Source of the DNA: an uncultured bacterium
GTDB taxonomy: Bacteria > Bacillota > Clostridia > Lachnospirales > Lachnospiraceae
Length of the DNA stretch: 16,348 bases
Reading direction: 5' to 3'
Assembly (NCBI GenBank): GCA_905214955.1
Contig: CAJMON010000069.1
Location: 1 to 16,348 of the forward strand
Shown one piece after another: positions 7,851 to 14,712 of this stretch. Made by a program: the position numbers and the translations under genes. Each line of letters begins with the position of its first letter. Positions within the stretch are counted from its first letter, which is position 1. The notes beneath the pieces are model-generated. The model worked only from the letters and a program-made list of their open reading frames with translations. It was not told the DNA's origin and did no database searches.

Positions 7851-7885
7851 CAACAGTTGTCAATGCCGCCGGAAGGCGGGATATT
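7847..7885 (+). promoter_or_regulatory. Palindrome, hairpin and possible promoter after cpsD
   Basis: An odd-centred palindrome TTGACAAC-A-GTTGTCAA (7847-7863) overlaps the cpsD stop codon. It is followed by the hairpin CCGCC-GGAA-GGCGG (7866-7879), with a T-rich but broken tail downstream, so it is a weak terminator candidate. TTGTCA (7857-7862) and GATATT (7880-7885) are 17 bp apart and could be a promoter for the next gene, with the hairpin exactly filling the spacer. Either reading is tentative. Confidence 0.4.
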
Positions 7886-7973
7886 CGTTTTAGTTTGGGA
7901 TGAAAGGTGATTGCGTGGCAGATTTGCCTTTTGTCATAGATTGTTTTTAAGCATATGGAAGGAGAAGAGTTCA

Positions 7974-8582
7974 ATGAAATCAATGAAAAAAGTTATCGTT
8001 GCTCTGGTAGTGGCTCTGTCTGTAATGATGGGCATGTCCATGCTTTCCTTCGCTGCTGGATCAGTTACCAGAACCAGCATTTCCACAGGAAAAGCTACCG
8101 CTAAGACGGTAGGTTACACTGGCAAGAACCAGAAGCCGAAGATCAGAGTAAAAAATGCAGATGGTAAAACCCTGAAAGAAGGAAGAGACTATAAGGTTAC
8201 TTATGGTACCTACAAAAAACAGGGTGTTTACACCGTTAAGATTACAGGTATCGGCGCTTACAAAGGCACCATCAAAACTACCTACACCATCAAGAAAACT
8301 GCAAAAGCTACTGTAAAAGCTACCAACAAGATTGTTAAGAGCACCAAGAAGAATAACACCATCAAGCTGACTGTAAAGAAAGAATCCGGTAACAAGGGTA
8401 CTGTAAATTACAGCATCGCAAAAGCTCCGAAGGGTGCAGCTAAGTACATCTCCGTAAGCAAGAAGGGTGTTATCACCGTTAAGAAGGGTGCTCCGAAGGG
8501 TACTTACACTGTTAAAGTTCGTGTAGAGAGCTACAAACAGTTCGCTCACGCAACCAAGACTGTAAAGATCAAAGTAAAATAA
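7974..8582 (+). CDS. Secreted lysine-rich repeat-domain protein, probably highly expressed
   Basis: A 202-aa exported protein of unknown function. The signal peptide runs KKVIVALVVALSVMMG to about SFAAG, with likely cleavage after residue 27 or 28. Residues 45-107 (from VGYTGKNQKPKI to TTYTI) form one copy of a beta-rich repeat often seen in Lachnospiraceae surface proteins, with marks DGKTLKEGRDYKVTY and YTVKITGIGAYKGTI. The C-terminal half (about 118-202) looks like a bacterial Ig-like fold (NKGTVNYSIA, GVITVKKGAPKGTYTVKV). It has about 43 Lys against five acidic residues, and no Cys or Trp. No LPXTG motif or wall anchor is seen. Codons are strongly biased to GCT, GGT, GTT, ACC and AAG, unlike its neighbours. 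The ATG at 7974 follows AAGGAGAAG (7959-7967). An upstream in-frame ATG at 7911 lacks such a site and would bury the signal peptide. Confidence 0.85.
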   Translation: MKSMKKVIVALVVALSVMMGMSMLSFAAGSVTRTSISTGKATAKTVGYTGKNQKPKIRVKNADGKTLKEGRDYKVTYGTYKKQGVYTVKITGIGAYKGTIKTTYTIKKTAKATVKATNKIVKSTKKNNTIKLTVKKESGNKGTVNYSIAKAPKGAAKYISVSKKGVITVKKGAPKGTYTVKVRVESYKQFAHATKTVKIKVK

Positions 8583-8609
8583 TCAGTCTGGAAACAGCCT
8601 GAAAAAAAG

Positions 8610-8645
8610 AAAAGACACCTTGGCCACGCAGGGTGTCTTTTTTTA
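8610..8645 (+). terminator. Rho-independent terminator of the lysine-rich protein gene
   Basis: AAAAGACACC (8610-8619) pairs with GGTGTCTTTT (8632-8641) around a 12-nt loop, and a run of seven T starts at 8638. Strong and correctly placed 27 nt after the stop codon. Confidence 0.92.
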
Positions 8646-8670
8646 CAATTCTTTTTATACTTGTTCGCCA

Positions 8671-8699
8671 TTGACAGAAAGCAGTGTCTGAGGTATACT
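8671..8699 (+). promoter_or_regulatory. Promoter of the corC-pepF leader
   Basis: TTGACA (8671-8676) and TATACT (8694-8699) are 17 bp apart. Transcription would start near 8706, giving a leader of about 230 nt before the CorC-family gene. A hairpin GGCAG/CTGCC (8715-8719 with 8725-8729) forms at the very 5' end of this transcript. Confidence 0.83.
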
Positions 8700-8760
8700 A
8701 AACAGAAACAGCAGGGCAGCAAAACTGCCTGATGAATGGATGAGAATGGAGGATGAAAAC

Positions 8761-8835
8761 ATGGACGGAGACGGTGACGCAGACGATACGGATACTCACT
8801 GTTTTAGAATTGTGCGCTCCATGTGGGTCATATGA
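8761..8835 (+). CDS. 24-codon Asp-rich leader peptide upstream of the CorC-family gene
   Basis: ATG at 8761 is preceded by GGAGG (8748-8752) at 8-nt spacing, so translation is likely. The peptide starts MDGDGDADDTDT, with six Asp in the first eleven residues, and ends HCFRIVRSMWVI before TGA (8833-8835). In-frame ATGs at 8740 and 8746 would add acidic residues but lack this ribosome binding site. The stop codon is 6 nt upstream of the base of a long terminator hairpin, the geometry of a transcription-attenuation leader. I know of no family for it. It may instead be an independent small protein with its own terminator. Confidence 0.6.
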   Translation: MDGDGDADDTDTHCFRIVRSMWVI

Positions 8836-8841
8836 ATAATT

Positions 8842-8890
8842 AAGGCGTAGTCTGTACCAGGAGAGATTCTGGTGCAGGCTAGGCCTTTTT
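8842..8890 (+). terminator. Long terminator or attenuator hairpin in the corC leader
   Basis: The arm 8842-8860 pairs with 8869-8887 over 19 positions with one G-G mismatch and two G-U wobbles, around the 8-nt loop GAGAGATT. A run of five T (8886-8890) ends it. It stands between the leader peptide and the transporter gene. No promoter is visible between it and that gene, so transcription must read through it for the transporter to be made from the nearest promoter. Confidence 0.82.
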
Positions 8891-8937
8891 ATGATTTCAC
8901 AGAAAAATAAGAAAAAAGAAAAGGAGCGTAAAGTTTT

Positions 8938-10230
8938 ATGATAGGAGCAGTGGTACTGCAGGTGGTGCTGATTGCACTGAATGCAGTGTTCGCAAGTGCA
9001 GAGATTGCGGTGATTTCTTTAAATGGTACCAAGTTAGAAAAGATGTCGGAGGAGGGAGACAGGCGTGCCAGAAGGCTGGCGTCCCTGACAGAGAACCCGG
9101 CGAAATTTCTGGCCACCATCCAGGTGGCTATTACGCTGGCAGGATTTTTGGGAAGTGCTTACGCCGCAGACCATTTTGCGCAGCCGCTGGTAAAAGTGCT
9201 GGTGGATGCAGGCGTGAAAGTATCGGAAAGTGTGCTGGATTCTATTTGCGTCTTTTTGATTACTCTGGTGATTTCTTATTTCAGCATTGTATTTGGAGAA
9301 CTGATTCCAAAGCGTATGGCTATGCAGAAAAAAGAGGCCGTCTCTCTGGGACTTTCCGGGGTGCTGACGGTTGTATCCAGGATTTTTGCCCCCCTTGTGT
9401 GGCTGCTAACCGTTTCCACCAACGGGATTTTAAGAGCCATGGGGCTGGACCCAGATCAGGAAGAAGAAGTCACAGAAGAAGAGATTCGGATGATGGTGGC
9501 GGCTGGCAGTGAAAAAGGAACCATTGACGAAGATGAGAATGAGATCATCCAGAATGTGTTTGAGTTTGACGACACCAGTGTAGAGGAAATCTGCACTCAC
9601 CGGGTGGATCTGGAAATCCTGGAGATGGATGAGACACCGGAAGAATGGAACAAAAAGATTTATGAATCCAGGCACAATTATTATCCAGTGTGCGGCGAGA
9701 GCAGTGACGACATCATCGGCATTCTGGATGCCAAGGATTATCTGCGTATGGAAAACCGTTCCAGGGAGCAGGTATTAAAGCAGGCAGTGAAAAAGCCTTA
9801 TTTTGTACCGGAAACTATGAAAGCGGATGTGCTGTTTAAAAATATGAAAAAGAGCGGCAATTATTTTGCGGTGGTCATTGATGAGTATGGCGGTATGAGC
9901 GGCATTGTGACGGTGCGTGATTTGATCGAAGCGCTGGTTGGAGATCTTTACGATGAGGGAGAGGAAATCACAGAAGATATCCAGAAGCTGGCAGGAAATG
10001 AATGGCTGATTCAGGGATGTGCCGCCCTGGATGATGTGGAAGAAGAGCTGAAAAAAGCATTTCCAACGGAAGATTATGACACTTTCAGTGGCTATATCTG
10101 TGGAAAATTGGAAGAAATTCCAGAAGACGGTACCACCTTCCAGCTGGATGCGGATGGTCTCCACATAGAAGTATGCAGAGTGAAAGACCGGAAGATTGAG
10201 GAAGCCAAAGTTTGGCTGATCCCGGAATAG
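8938..10230 (+). CDS. CorC/HlyC (CNNM-type) DUF21-CBS membrane transporter
   Basis: A 430-aa inner-membrane protein of the CNNM/CorC family, whose studied members export Mg2+ or related divalent cations. The older name 'hemolysin' is probably misleading. The DUF21 domain has hydrophobic segments at about 3-27, 57-78, 100-121 and 136-163, with the family motifs FASAEIAVISLN (18-29) and FGELIPKRMA (119-128). A CBS pair follows (about 216-270 and 285-340), with VVIDEYGGMSGIVTVRDLIEALVGD characteristic of the second. The C-terminal CorC_HlyC domain covers about 350-430. AAGGAG (8921-8926) is 11 nt before the ATG, slightly long. The gene follows the leader peptide and terminator and is 21 nt upstream of pepF, so the two are probably cotranscribed. 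Confidence 0.9.
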   Translation: MIGAVVLQVVLIALNAVFASAEIAVISLNGTKLEKMSEEGDRRARRLASLTENPAKFLATIQVAITLAGFLGSAYAADHFAQPLVKVLVDAGVKVSESVLDSICVFLITLVISYFSIVFGELIPKRMAMQKKEAVSLGLSGVLTVVSRIFAPLVWLLTVSTNGILRAMGLDPDQEEEVTEEEIRMMVAAGSEKGTIDEDENEIIQNVFEFDDTSVEEICTHRVDLEILEMDETPEEWNKKIYESRHNYYPVCGESSDDIIGILDAKDYLRMENRSREQVLKQAVKKPYFVPETMKADVLFKNMKKSGNYFAVVIDEYGGMSGIVTVRDLIEALVGDLYDEGEEITEDIQKLAGNEWLIQGCAALDDVEEELKKAFPTEDYDTFSGYICGKLEEIPEDGTTFQLDADGLHIEVCRVKDRKIEEAKVWLIPE

Positions 10231-10251
10231 TATGATAAAAGGAGAAAAATT

Positions 10252-12054
10252 ATGGAACTTGCAATGAGAAAAGATGTGCCCGAAGAACTGACCTGGGACA
10301 TCAGCGCAATTTATCCCACAGAGGAGGCACTTCTAGCAGATTCTAAGAAGATGAAAAATCTGGCGGAAGAGATTGAAAAGACTTACAAAGGAAAACTGGA
10401 CACTCCGGAAAGAATCCATGACTGTATGGAGCAGTATCAGGAAGTGGTAAAGCTGGATGTTTTGACAGCAACGTATTGTGAACTGGCGGTGTCAGTGGAT
10501 TATTACAATGCCCACAACCAGGAAATCAGTGACCGCATCGCGCAGACGACTGCCCAGGTGCTCAGCCGTTTAAGTTTTGTGGAAAGTGAACTCTCCAGAC
10601 AGGAAGAAGAGGTGTTAAAGGCTGCTGTGGCTCTGGGAGGAGCAGGGAAACATTATCTGCTGGACGTGATCCGTCATAAACCCTATCAGCTGCAGCCGGA
10701 GACAGAAAAAGTGCTGGCTGCCCTGGCTCCGTCTTTTCAGGCACCCTATCAGATTTACAATATGGCAAAACTGGCAGATATGAAGTTTCCGTCCTTTATG
10801 GCAGAGGGAAAGGAATATCCGTTAGGCTATTCTCTGTTTGAAGATGATTATGAGTACGATTCCCGCACGTCCGTGCGCCGCAGCGCTTTCCAGGCGTTTT
10901 CTGCGAAACTTCGGGAATATGAAAATGTGACGGCAGCCGCTTATCAGGCCCAGGTGCAGAGAGAGAAGACCATTGCGGATTTAAGAGGATTTGATTCAGT
11001 GATTGACAGCCTGCTCTTTGACCAGAAAGTCACCAGAGAAATGTATGACCGCCAGATCGATATGATCATGGAAAAACTAGCGCCTCATATGAGAAAGTAT
11101 GCAAAACTCCTTCAGAAAGTCCATGGACTGGAAAAAATGACCTATGCAGATCTGAAACTTTCGGTGGATCCGGAATATGACCCCAAAGTGACCATTGAAG
11201 AATCGAAAGCCTATGTGGAAAAAGGCTTATCTGTCATGGGAGAAGATTATGTGGAGATGATCCGGGAAGCATACCGTGACCGCTGGGTAGATTTTGCACA
11301 GAACCAGGGAAAATCCACAGGCGGTTTCTGCGCCAGTCCCTACGGCGTTCATTCGTACATTCTGTTAAGCTGGAACAACCGGATGTCAGATGTGTTTACC
11401 CTCGCTCATGAACTGGGACATGCAGGACATTTCAAGGCGTGCAATGCAGAACAGTCAATATTTGATACCGATGTTTCCTGCTATTTTGTGGAAGCACCTT
11501 CTACCACCAATGAACTTTTGATGGCTCATTATCTGTTAAAGACCAGTGAGGACAAACGTTTCAGACGCTGGGTATTGGACTGCATGATCGGTAAAACCTA
11601 TTATCACAACTTTGTGACACACCTGCTGGAGGCAGCATACCAGAGAGAAGTCTATCGGATCGTTGATGCAGGGGGCAGCGTGCAGGCAGAGACACTGAAC
11701 CGAATCATGAAAGAAACGCTGGAAAAATTCTGGGGAGATACAGTGGAACTGACAGAAGGGGCAGAACTGACCTGGATGCGCCAGCCACATTACTATATGG
11801 GTCTGTATTCCTACACCTACAGTGCAGGTCTGACCATTGGCACTCAGGTATGCCGCCGGATTGAAGAGGAAGGACAGAAAGCGGTGGAAGACTGGAAACA
11901 GGTTTTAAGAGCCGGCAGCACGGCCACACCTGTGGAACTGGCCAAGATGGCCGGTGTAGACATTTCCACAGATGCACCGCTGCTTGATACCATTGAGACC
12001 ATCGGCGGGATGATCGATGAGGTGTGCCGACTGACAGAAGAACTGGAGGTTTAA
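10252..12054 (+). CDS. pepF: Oligoendopeptidase F (M3 family metallopeptidase)
   Basis: A cytoplasmic zinc endopeptidase of 600 aa, the usual PepF length, that cleaves short peptides. The zinc site is HELGH (H386, E387, H390) in LAHELGHAGHF. The third ligand is E414 in FVEAPSTTNE, 24 residues on, as expected for M3. The C-terminal HYYMGLYSYTYSAGLTIG contains the substrate-binding and transition-state His and Tyr residues of the family. There is no signal peptide. GGAG (10241-10244) gives 7-nt spacing, and the gene is 21 nt behind the transporter. Its stop codon is only 3 nt from the stop of the opposing hydrogenase gene, with no terminator between them. The link between the transporter and the peptidase is positional only. 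Confidence 0.93.
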   Translation: MELAMRKDVPEELTWDISAIYPTEEALLADSKKMKNLAEEIEKTYKGKLDTPERIHDCMEQYQEVVKLDVLTATYCELAVSVDYYNAHNQEISDRIAQTTAQVLSRLSFVESELSRQEEEVLKAAVALGGAGKHYLLDVIRHKPYQLQPETEKVLAALAPSFQAPYQIYNMAKLADMKFPSFMAEGKEYPLGYSLFEDDYEYDSRTSVRRSAFQAFSAKLREYENVTAAAYQAQVQREKTIADLRGFDSVIDSLLFDQKVTREMYDRQIDMIMEKLAPHMRKYAKLLQKVHGLEKMTYADLKLSVDPEYDPKVTIEESKAYVEKGLSVMGEDYVEMIREAYRDRWVDFAQNQGKSTGGFCASPYGVHSYILLSWNNRMSDVFTLAHELGHAGHFKACNAEQSIFDTDVSCYFVEAPSTTNELLMAHYLLKTSEDKRFRRWVLDCMIGKTYYHNFVTHLLEAAYQREVYRIVDAGGSVQAETLNRIMKETLEKFWGDTVELTEGAELTWMRQPHYYMGLYSYTYSAGLTIGTQVCRRIEEEGQKAVEDWKQVLRAGSTATPVELAKMAGVDISTDAPLLDTIETIGGMIDEVCRLTEELEV

Positions 12055-12057
12055 AAC

Positions 12058-13563
12058 TTATTTTTCAAGTTCCGAAAGATACTGGCCATACTGGGTACCG
12101 GAAACACCCTGGAATGCGGCAGCTTTCTGGTCTTTTCCTATAGCAGCTTTGGATTTTGCGATGGGCTGTAAGGTTCCGGCTCCGGCAATACAGCCGCCGG
12201 GGCAGGCCATGCCTTCCAGAAGATAGCCGTCTAGCTTTCCGGCTTTTGCCAGAGTCAGCATTTTCCGGCAGTTTTCCAGGCCTTCTGCGCTCATGACTTT
12301 GACTTCACGTTCAGGAGCCAGTTCTTTTGCACGATTGACGACTGCCTGGGCAACGCCGCCGCTGACGGCAAAACCGCGGCCGTCTGCGCTGGCCTCATTT
12401 AAGGCTTCTTCTGTGAGGGCTTTGAAATCAATGCCTTTTGCTTCAAACATACCCATGGTTTCTTCAAAAGTCAATACAAAATCCACATCACTCCGGATAC
12501 TGGACCGCATAGCCTCCAGCTTTTTCGCTGCACAGGGGCCGATAAATGCAACCTTGCATCCGGGGTGTTCTTTTTTGGTCAGGCGGCCGGTAAGCACCAT
12601 GGGAGTCAGAGCCATGGAAATGTAGGGAGCAAAATCCGGGAACAGCTTTTTTGCCATGGAAGACCAGGCAGGGCAGCAGGAAGTTGCCATAAAGGGCTGT
12701 TTTTCAGGGACATCTTCCAGAAATTCTTTTGCTTCCTCCAGAGTACACAGGTCAGCGCCCACAGCCACTTCGTGGACACCGGCAAATCCCAGCTGCCGGA
12801 AGGCATCCTGAAGTTTTCCAGAGGTCAGGAGTGCGCCGAACTGTCCGGCAACGGCAGGAGCCACGATGGCGTAAACCGGCACGTCACTTTTGATAGCCTG
12901 GATGGTCTGGAAGATCTGGCTCTTGTCTGCGATGGCACCGAAGGGACAGTTCACCAGACACATGCCGCAGGAAACGCATTTGTCATAATCAATGTCTGCA
13001 CGTCCGAATTCATCGCTTTTGATGGCTTTCATGCCGCAGGCTTTTGCACAGGGGCGCTCCATTTTCAAAATGGCGTTGTAAGGACATTCTTTTACGCAGC
13101 GGCCGCATCCGATACATTTTTCCGGATCAATGACAGAACGTCCGTTTACTTCAGAAATAGCGCCCTTGGGACAGACTTCCCGGCAGGGGTGGGCAAGGCA
13201 TCCCTGGCACTGATCAGTGACTTTGACCTGGTTGTCCGGGCAGGAGTGGCAGGCAAATTTGATCACATTGATCAGAGGTGGTTCATAATATTTTTCCGGT
13301 TTTGTGCATTCTTCTATGCCATCGGCAATGGGGGCGTGTTCGTTGGCTTTCCGGATGGGAAGGCCCATAGTCAGGCGGAGACGTTCACCGACAATGGCGC
13401 GCTCCAGAAAAACGCTGTCACGGTAGGAAGCAATTTCTCCGGGGATGATTTTGTAAGGAAGATCCTCAATTCTTTTATAATCACCGCCTTCGTAGGCGAG
13501 TTTGGCGACTTCGGTAAATACCTGGCGCCGAATTTTGTTTACAGATGTGTAAATGCCTCTCAT
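12058..13563 (-). CDS. [FeFe]-hydrogenase, group B, monomeric ferredoxin-type
   Basis: A 501-aa cytoplasmic hydrogenase unlike HydA. It has no N-terminal [2Fe-2S] domain. Instead a family-specific N-terminal region of about 100 aa is followed by a Cys-rich section: C105/C108/C119/C122/C127/C131, a [4Fe-4S] motif C150/C153/C156/C160, C172/C176, and a second motif C196/C199/C202/C206. The H-cluster domain has TSCCPAW (294-300), IGPCAAKK (341-348) and GMACPGGCIAGAG (451-463). Probable ligands are C297, C344, C454 and C458. The GPCAAKK and ACPGGC variants and shorter spacings (47 and 110) mark the group B enzymes. A role in ferredoxin-linked H2 evolution is inferred; group B function is poorly settled. 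GAAAGGA (13569-13575, read on the minus strand) is 5 nt before the start. Confidence 0.92.
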   Translation of the reverse strand: MRGIYTSVNKIRRQVFTEVAKLAYEGGDYKRIEDLPYKIIPGEIASYRDSVFLERAIVGERLRLTMGLPIRKANEHAPIADGIEECTKPEKYYEPPLINVIKFACHSCPDNQVKVTDQCQGCLAHPCREVCPKGAISEVNGRSVIDPEKCIGCGRCVKECPYNAILKMERPCAKACGMKAIKSDEFGRADIDYDKCVSCGMCLVNCPFGAIADKSQIFQTIQAIKSDVPVYAIVAPAVAGQFGALLTSGKLQDAFRQLGFAGVHEVAVGADLCTLEEAKEFLEDVPEKQPFMATSCCPAWSSMAKKLFPDFAPYISMALTPMVLTGRLTKKEHPGCKVAFIGPCAAKKLEAMRSSIRSDVDFVLTFEETMGMFEAKGIDFKALTEEALNEASADGRGFAVSGGVAQAVVNRAKELAPEREVKVMSAEGLENCRKMLTLAKAGKLDGYLLEGMACPGGCIAGAGTLQPIAKSKAAIGKDQKAAAFQGVSGTQYGQYLSELEK

Positions 13564-13690
13564 AAAAATCCTTTCTTGTATCAGATATGTGAATAAGTTT
13601 TAGTTTCCGTTCCGCATCGGTGGGAGCAAAATCAATATCCGCAGAATGCCTTGCCGTGCAGGCACGGCTGGCTTTTCGACTTTGTATCCC
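13564..13690 (-). other. Leader of the group B hydrogenase gene
   Basis: About 127 nt of untranslated leader between the inferred transcription start and the start codon. It holds a strong hairpin, GCCGTG/CACGGC with a 4-nt loop (13653-13668), and a G/C-rich stretch to about 13605. No T run follows the hairpin, so it is not a simple terminator. I compared it by eye with c-di-GMP-I, TPP, FMN, fluoride and Moco riboswitch consensus features and found no match. Confidence 0.4.
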
Positions 13691-13696
13691 GATATT

Positions 13697-13726
13697 AGTA
13701 TAAAAAAGGAAAGAAATAGTAGTCAA
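13697..13726 (-). promoter_or_regulatory. Promoter of the group B hydrogenase gene
   Basis: On the minus strand TTGACT (13721-13726) and TATACT (13697-13702) are 18 bp apart, each one mismatch from consensus. The spacer is rich in pyrimidines. It drives transcription leftwards into the hydrogenase leader. Confidence 0.7.
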
Positions 13727-13843
13727 TGCTAACTGAAAGATGTTTAGAGAAAAATGCAAAAATAAGAAAAATTTGCAGATGCATGAAAATGGATTGCTTA
13801 GAACACAAAACAAAAGAAAGGATAAAGAAGAGTTTTTTGAAAT

Positions 13844-14101
13844 TCATGTGGAAACCGTATCATCGCCATTTAGCAGCCAGGAAATTTCAACACCGAGAAT
13901 CTGGGAGAACGCCCGCAGTTCATAGTCGGTGACAAACCGTTCCTGCTGCTCAATGCGGCTGATGGCTTTTTGAGAAAGAGCGACATTCTCGACCTGCATC
14001 TTTGCGGCCAGATTGTCCTGGGAGAGATCTTTCTTTTCTCTTGCCATTTTCAGACGTGGACCAATCAGGTTCGCCTTACCGCCATAATTGTATATTTTCA
14101 T
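13844..14101 (-). CDS. Small XRE-family helix-turn-helix regulator
   Basis: An 85-aa cytoplasmic DNA-binding protein consisting almost only of an HTH_3/XRE domain: IGPRLKMAREKKDLSQDNLA (14-33), the recognition region ALSQKAISRIEQQERFVTD, and FSQILGVEISWLL near the end. The start at 14101 is chosen because AAGGTG (14108-14113, minus strand) lies 6 nt before it. An in-frame ATG at 14119 has no such site. It has no sensor domain, so any ligand or partner must be elsewhere. It is divergent from the lipoprotein gene and 118 nt from the promoter of the hydrogenase gene. Its targets are unknown; autoregulation or control of the lipoprotein is possible. Confidence 0.85.
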   Translation of the reverse strand: MKIYNYGGKANLIGPRLKMAREKKDLSQDNLAAKMQVENVALSQKAISRIEQQERFVTDYELRAFSQILGVEISWLLNGDDTVST

Positions 14102-14251
14102 AAGTTTCACCTTACGCATTGCATCCAGAAGTTGGAATATGTAAAATTGATATATCTGACCTTAGCATGGAAAAAAGAAAGACTTACCCCAAAGATAACT
14201 AATATGAGAAAAATGTATAGAAAATAGAATTCCTGCACATAGTATCTTCGA

Positions 14252-14261
14252 GAGAATTCTC
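14252..14261. repeat. Small palindrome between the XRE gene and the lipoprotein gene
   Basis: GAGAATTCTC is a perfect 10-bp palindrome, and AGAATTC occurs twice (14226-14232 and 14253-14259), 27 bp apart. It lies in the divergent region where an XRE protein might bind. I see no convincing promoter for either flanking gene in 14102-14307. Confidence 0.25.
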
Positions 14262-14307
14262 AGTGAAACAGTTGTCTAAAACAGCAGAAAAGGGGAGCGA
14301 AGGTGCT

Positions 14308-14658
14308 ATGAGACGGAAGAAAACATTGTGGACGGCGATGGCCCTGTTTTTGTGTGCATTTGGTCTGACAGGATGCCAGAACGGAAACCAGAACGGAAAT
14401 AAGATGGGAATCTCCACGGAGAAGGGGACGACAGGGCTGACGGAAACAGACCCGGTGAAGGAAAATACCGGGGATAACGGAAGTGTGAACAGTGTCACAA
14501 GCGGTTCCGAAGGAAGCAGTGAAGGTGTCTTAGACAAAATCGGAGACGATATCCGGGATGGCGCAGATCAGGCAGGCGATGATATTGGAGACAGTGTCCG
14601 GGAAGACGCAGCACAGATCAGCGAGGGCATGGACGGAGATACCGGCACACAGCCCTAA
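14308..14658 (+). CDS. Asp/Gly-rich lipoprotein of unknown function
   Basis: A 116-aa probable lipoprotein. The signal is textbook: MRRKK, the hydrophobic run LWTAMALFLCAFG, then lipobox LTGC with lipidated Cys23. The mature part is low-complexity: NGNQNGN, a Thr/Ser/Gly linker (about 35-72), and an acidic segment DKIGDDIRDGADQAGDDIGD (76-95) continuing SVREDAAQ, with Asp pairs spaced as in an amphipathic helix. The ATG at 14308 is preceded by GGGGAG (14292-14297) and AAGG (14300-14303). An in-frame GTG at 14263 would put about 15 polar residues before the signal, so it is less likely. I recognise no domain. It resembles small surface lipoproteins of clostridia only in composition. Confidence 0.78.
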   Translation: MRRKKTLWTAMALFLCAFGLTGCQNGNQNGNKMGISTEKGTTGLTETDPVKENTGDNGSVNSVTSGSEGSSEGVLDKIGDDIRDGADQAGDDIGDSVREDAAQISEGMDGDTGTQP

Positions 14659-14672
14659 AAAGAATGCGAATG

Positions 14673-14712
14673 CGGCGCAGAGGCGGAAAGAAGTTGCACC
14701 TCTGTGCCGTTT
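14673..14712 (+). terminator. Terminator after the lipoprotein gene, interlaced with the hisA promoter
   Basis: CGGCGCAGAGG (14673-14683) pairs with CCTCTGTGCCG (14699-14709), with one G-U pair, around a 15-nt loop, followed by TTT. The T run is short. The descending arm lies in the spacer of the next promoter. Confidence 0.65.

Noticed and set aside
8938..10230. Calling the CorC-family protein a hemolysin
   Set aside because: The name derives from a historical toxin annotation; the domain set is that of a CNNM/CorC cation transporter.
12053..12072. A bidirectional terminator between pepF and the hydrogenase gene
   Set aside because: Only a five-base AACTT/AAGTT pairing with an A/T loop is present, too weak to call.
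12565..13596. 343-aa reading frame on the plus strand opposite the group B hydrogenase
   Set aside because: Mirror of a strongly biased real gene; no family features.
13564..13690. A c-di-GMP-I (GEMM) riboswitch before the group B hydrogenase
   Set aside because: Fragments such as CAAAG and ACCGATG are reminiscent, but the core CACAGGGCAAACC segment and the receptor arrangement are missing.
13726..13932. Two short plus-strand reading frames between the hydrogenase promoter and the XRE gene
   Set aside because: They overlap the XRE coding region and the -35 area, with no ribosome binding site or recognisable sequence.
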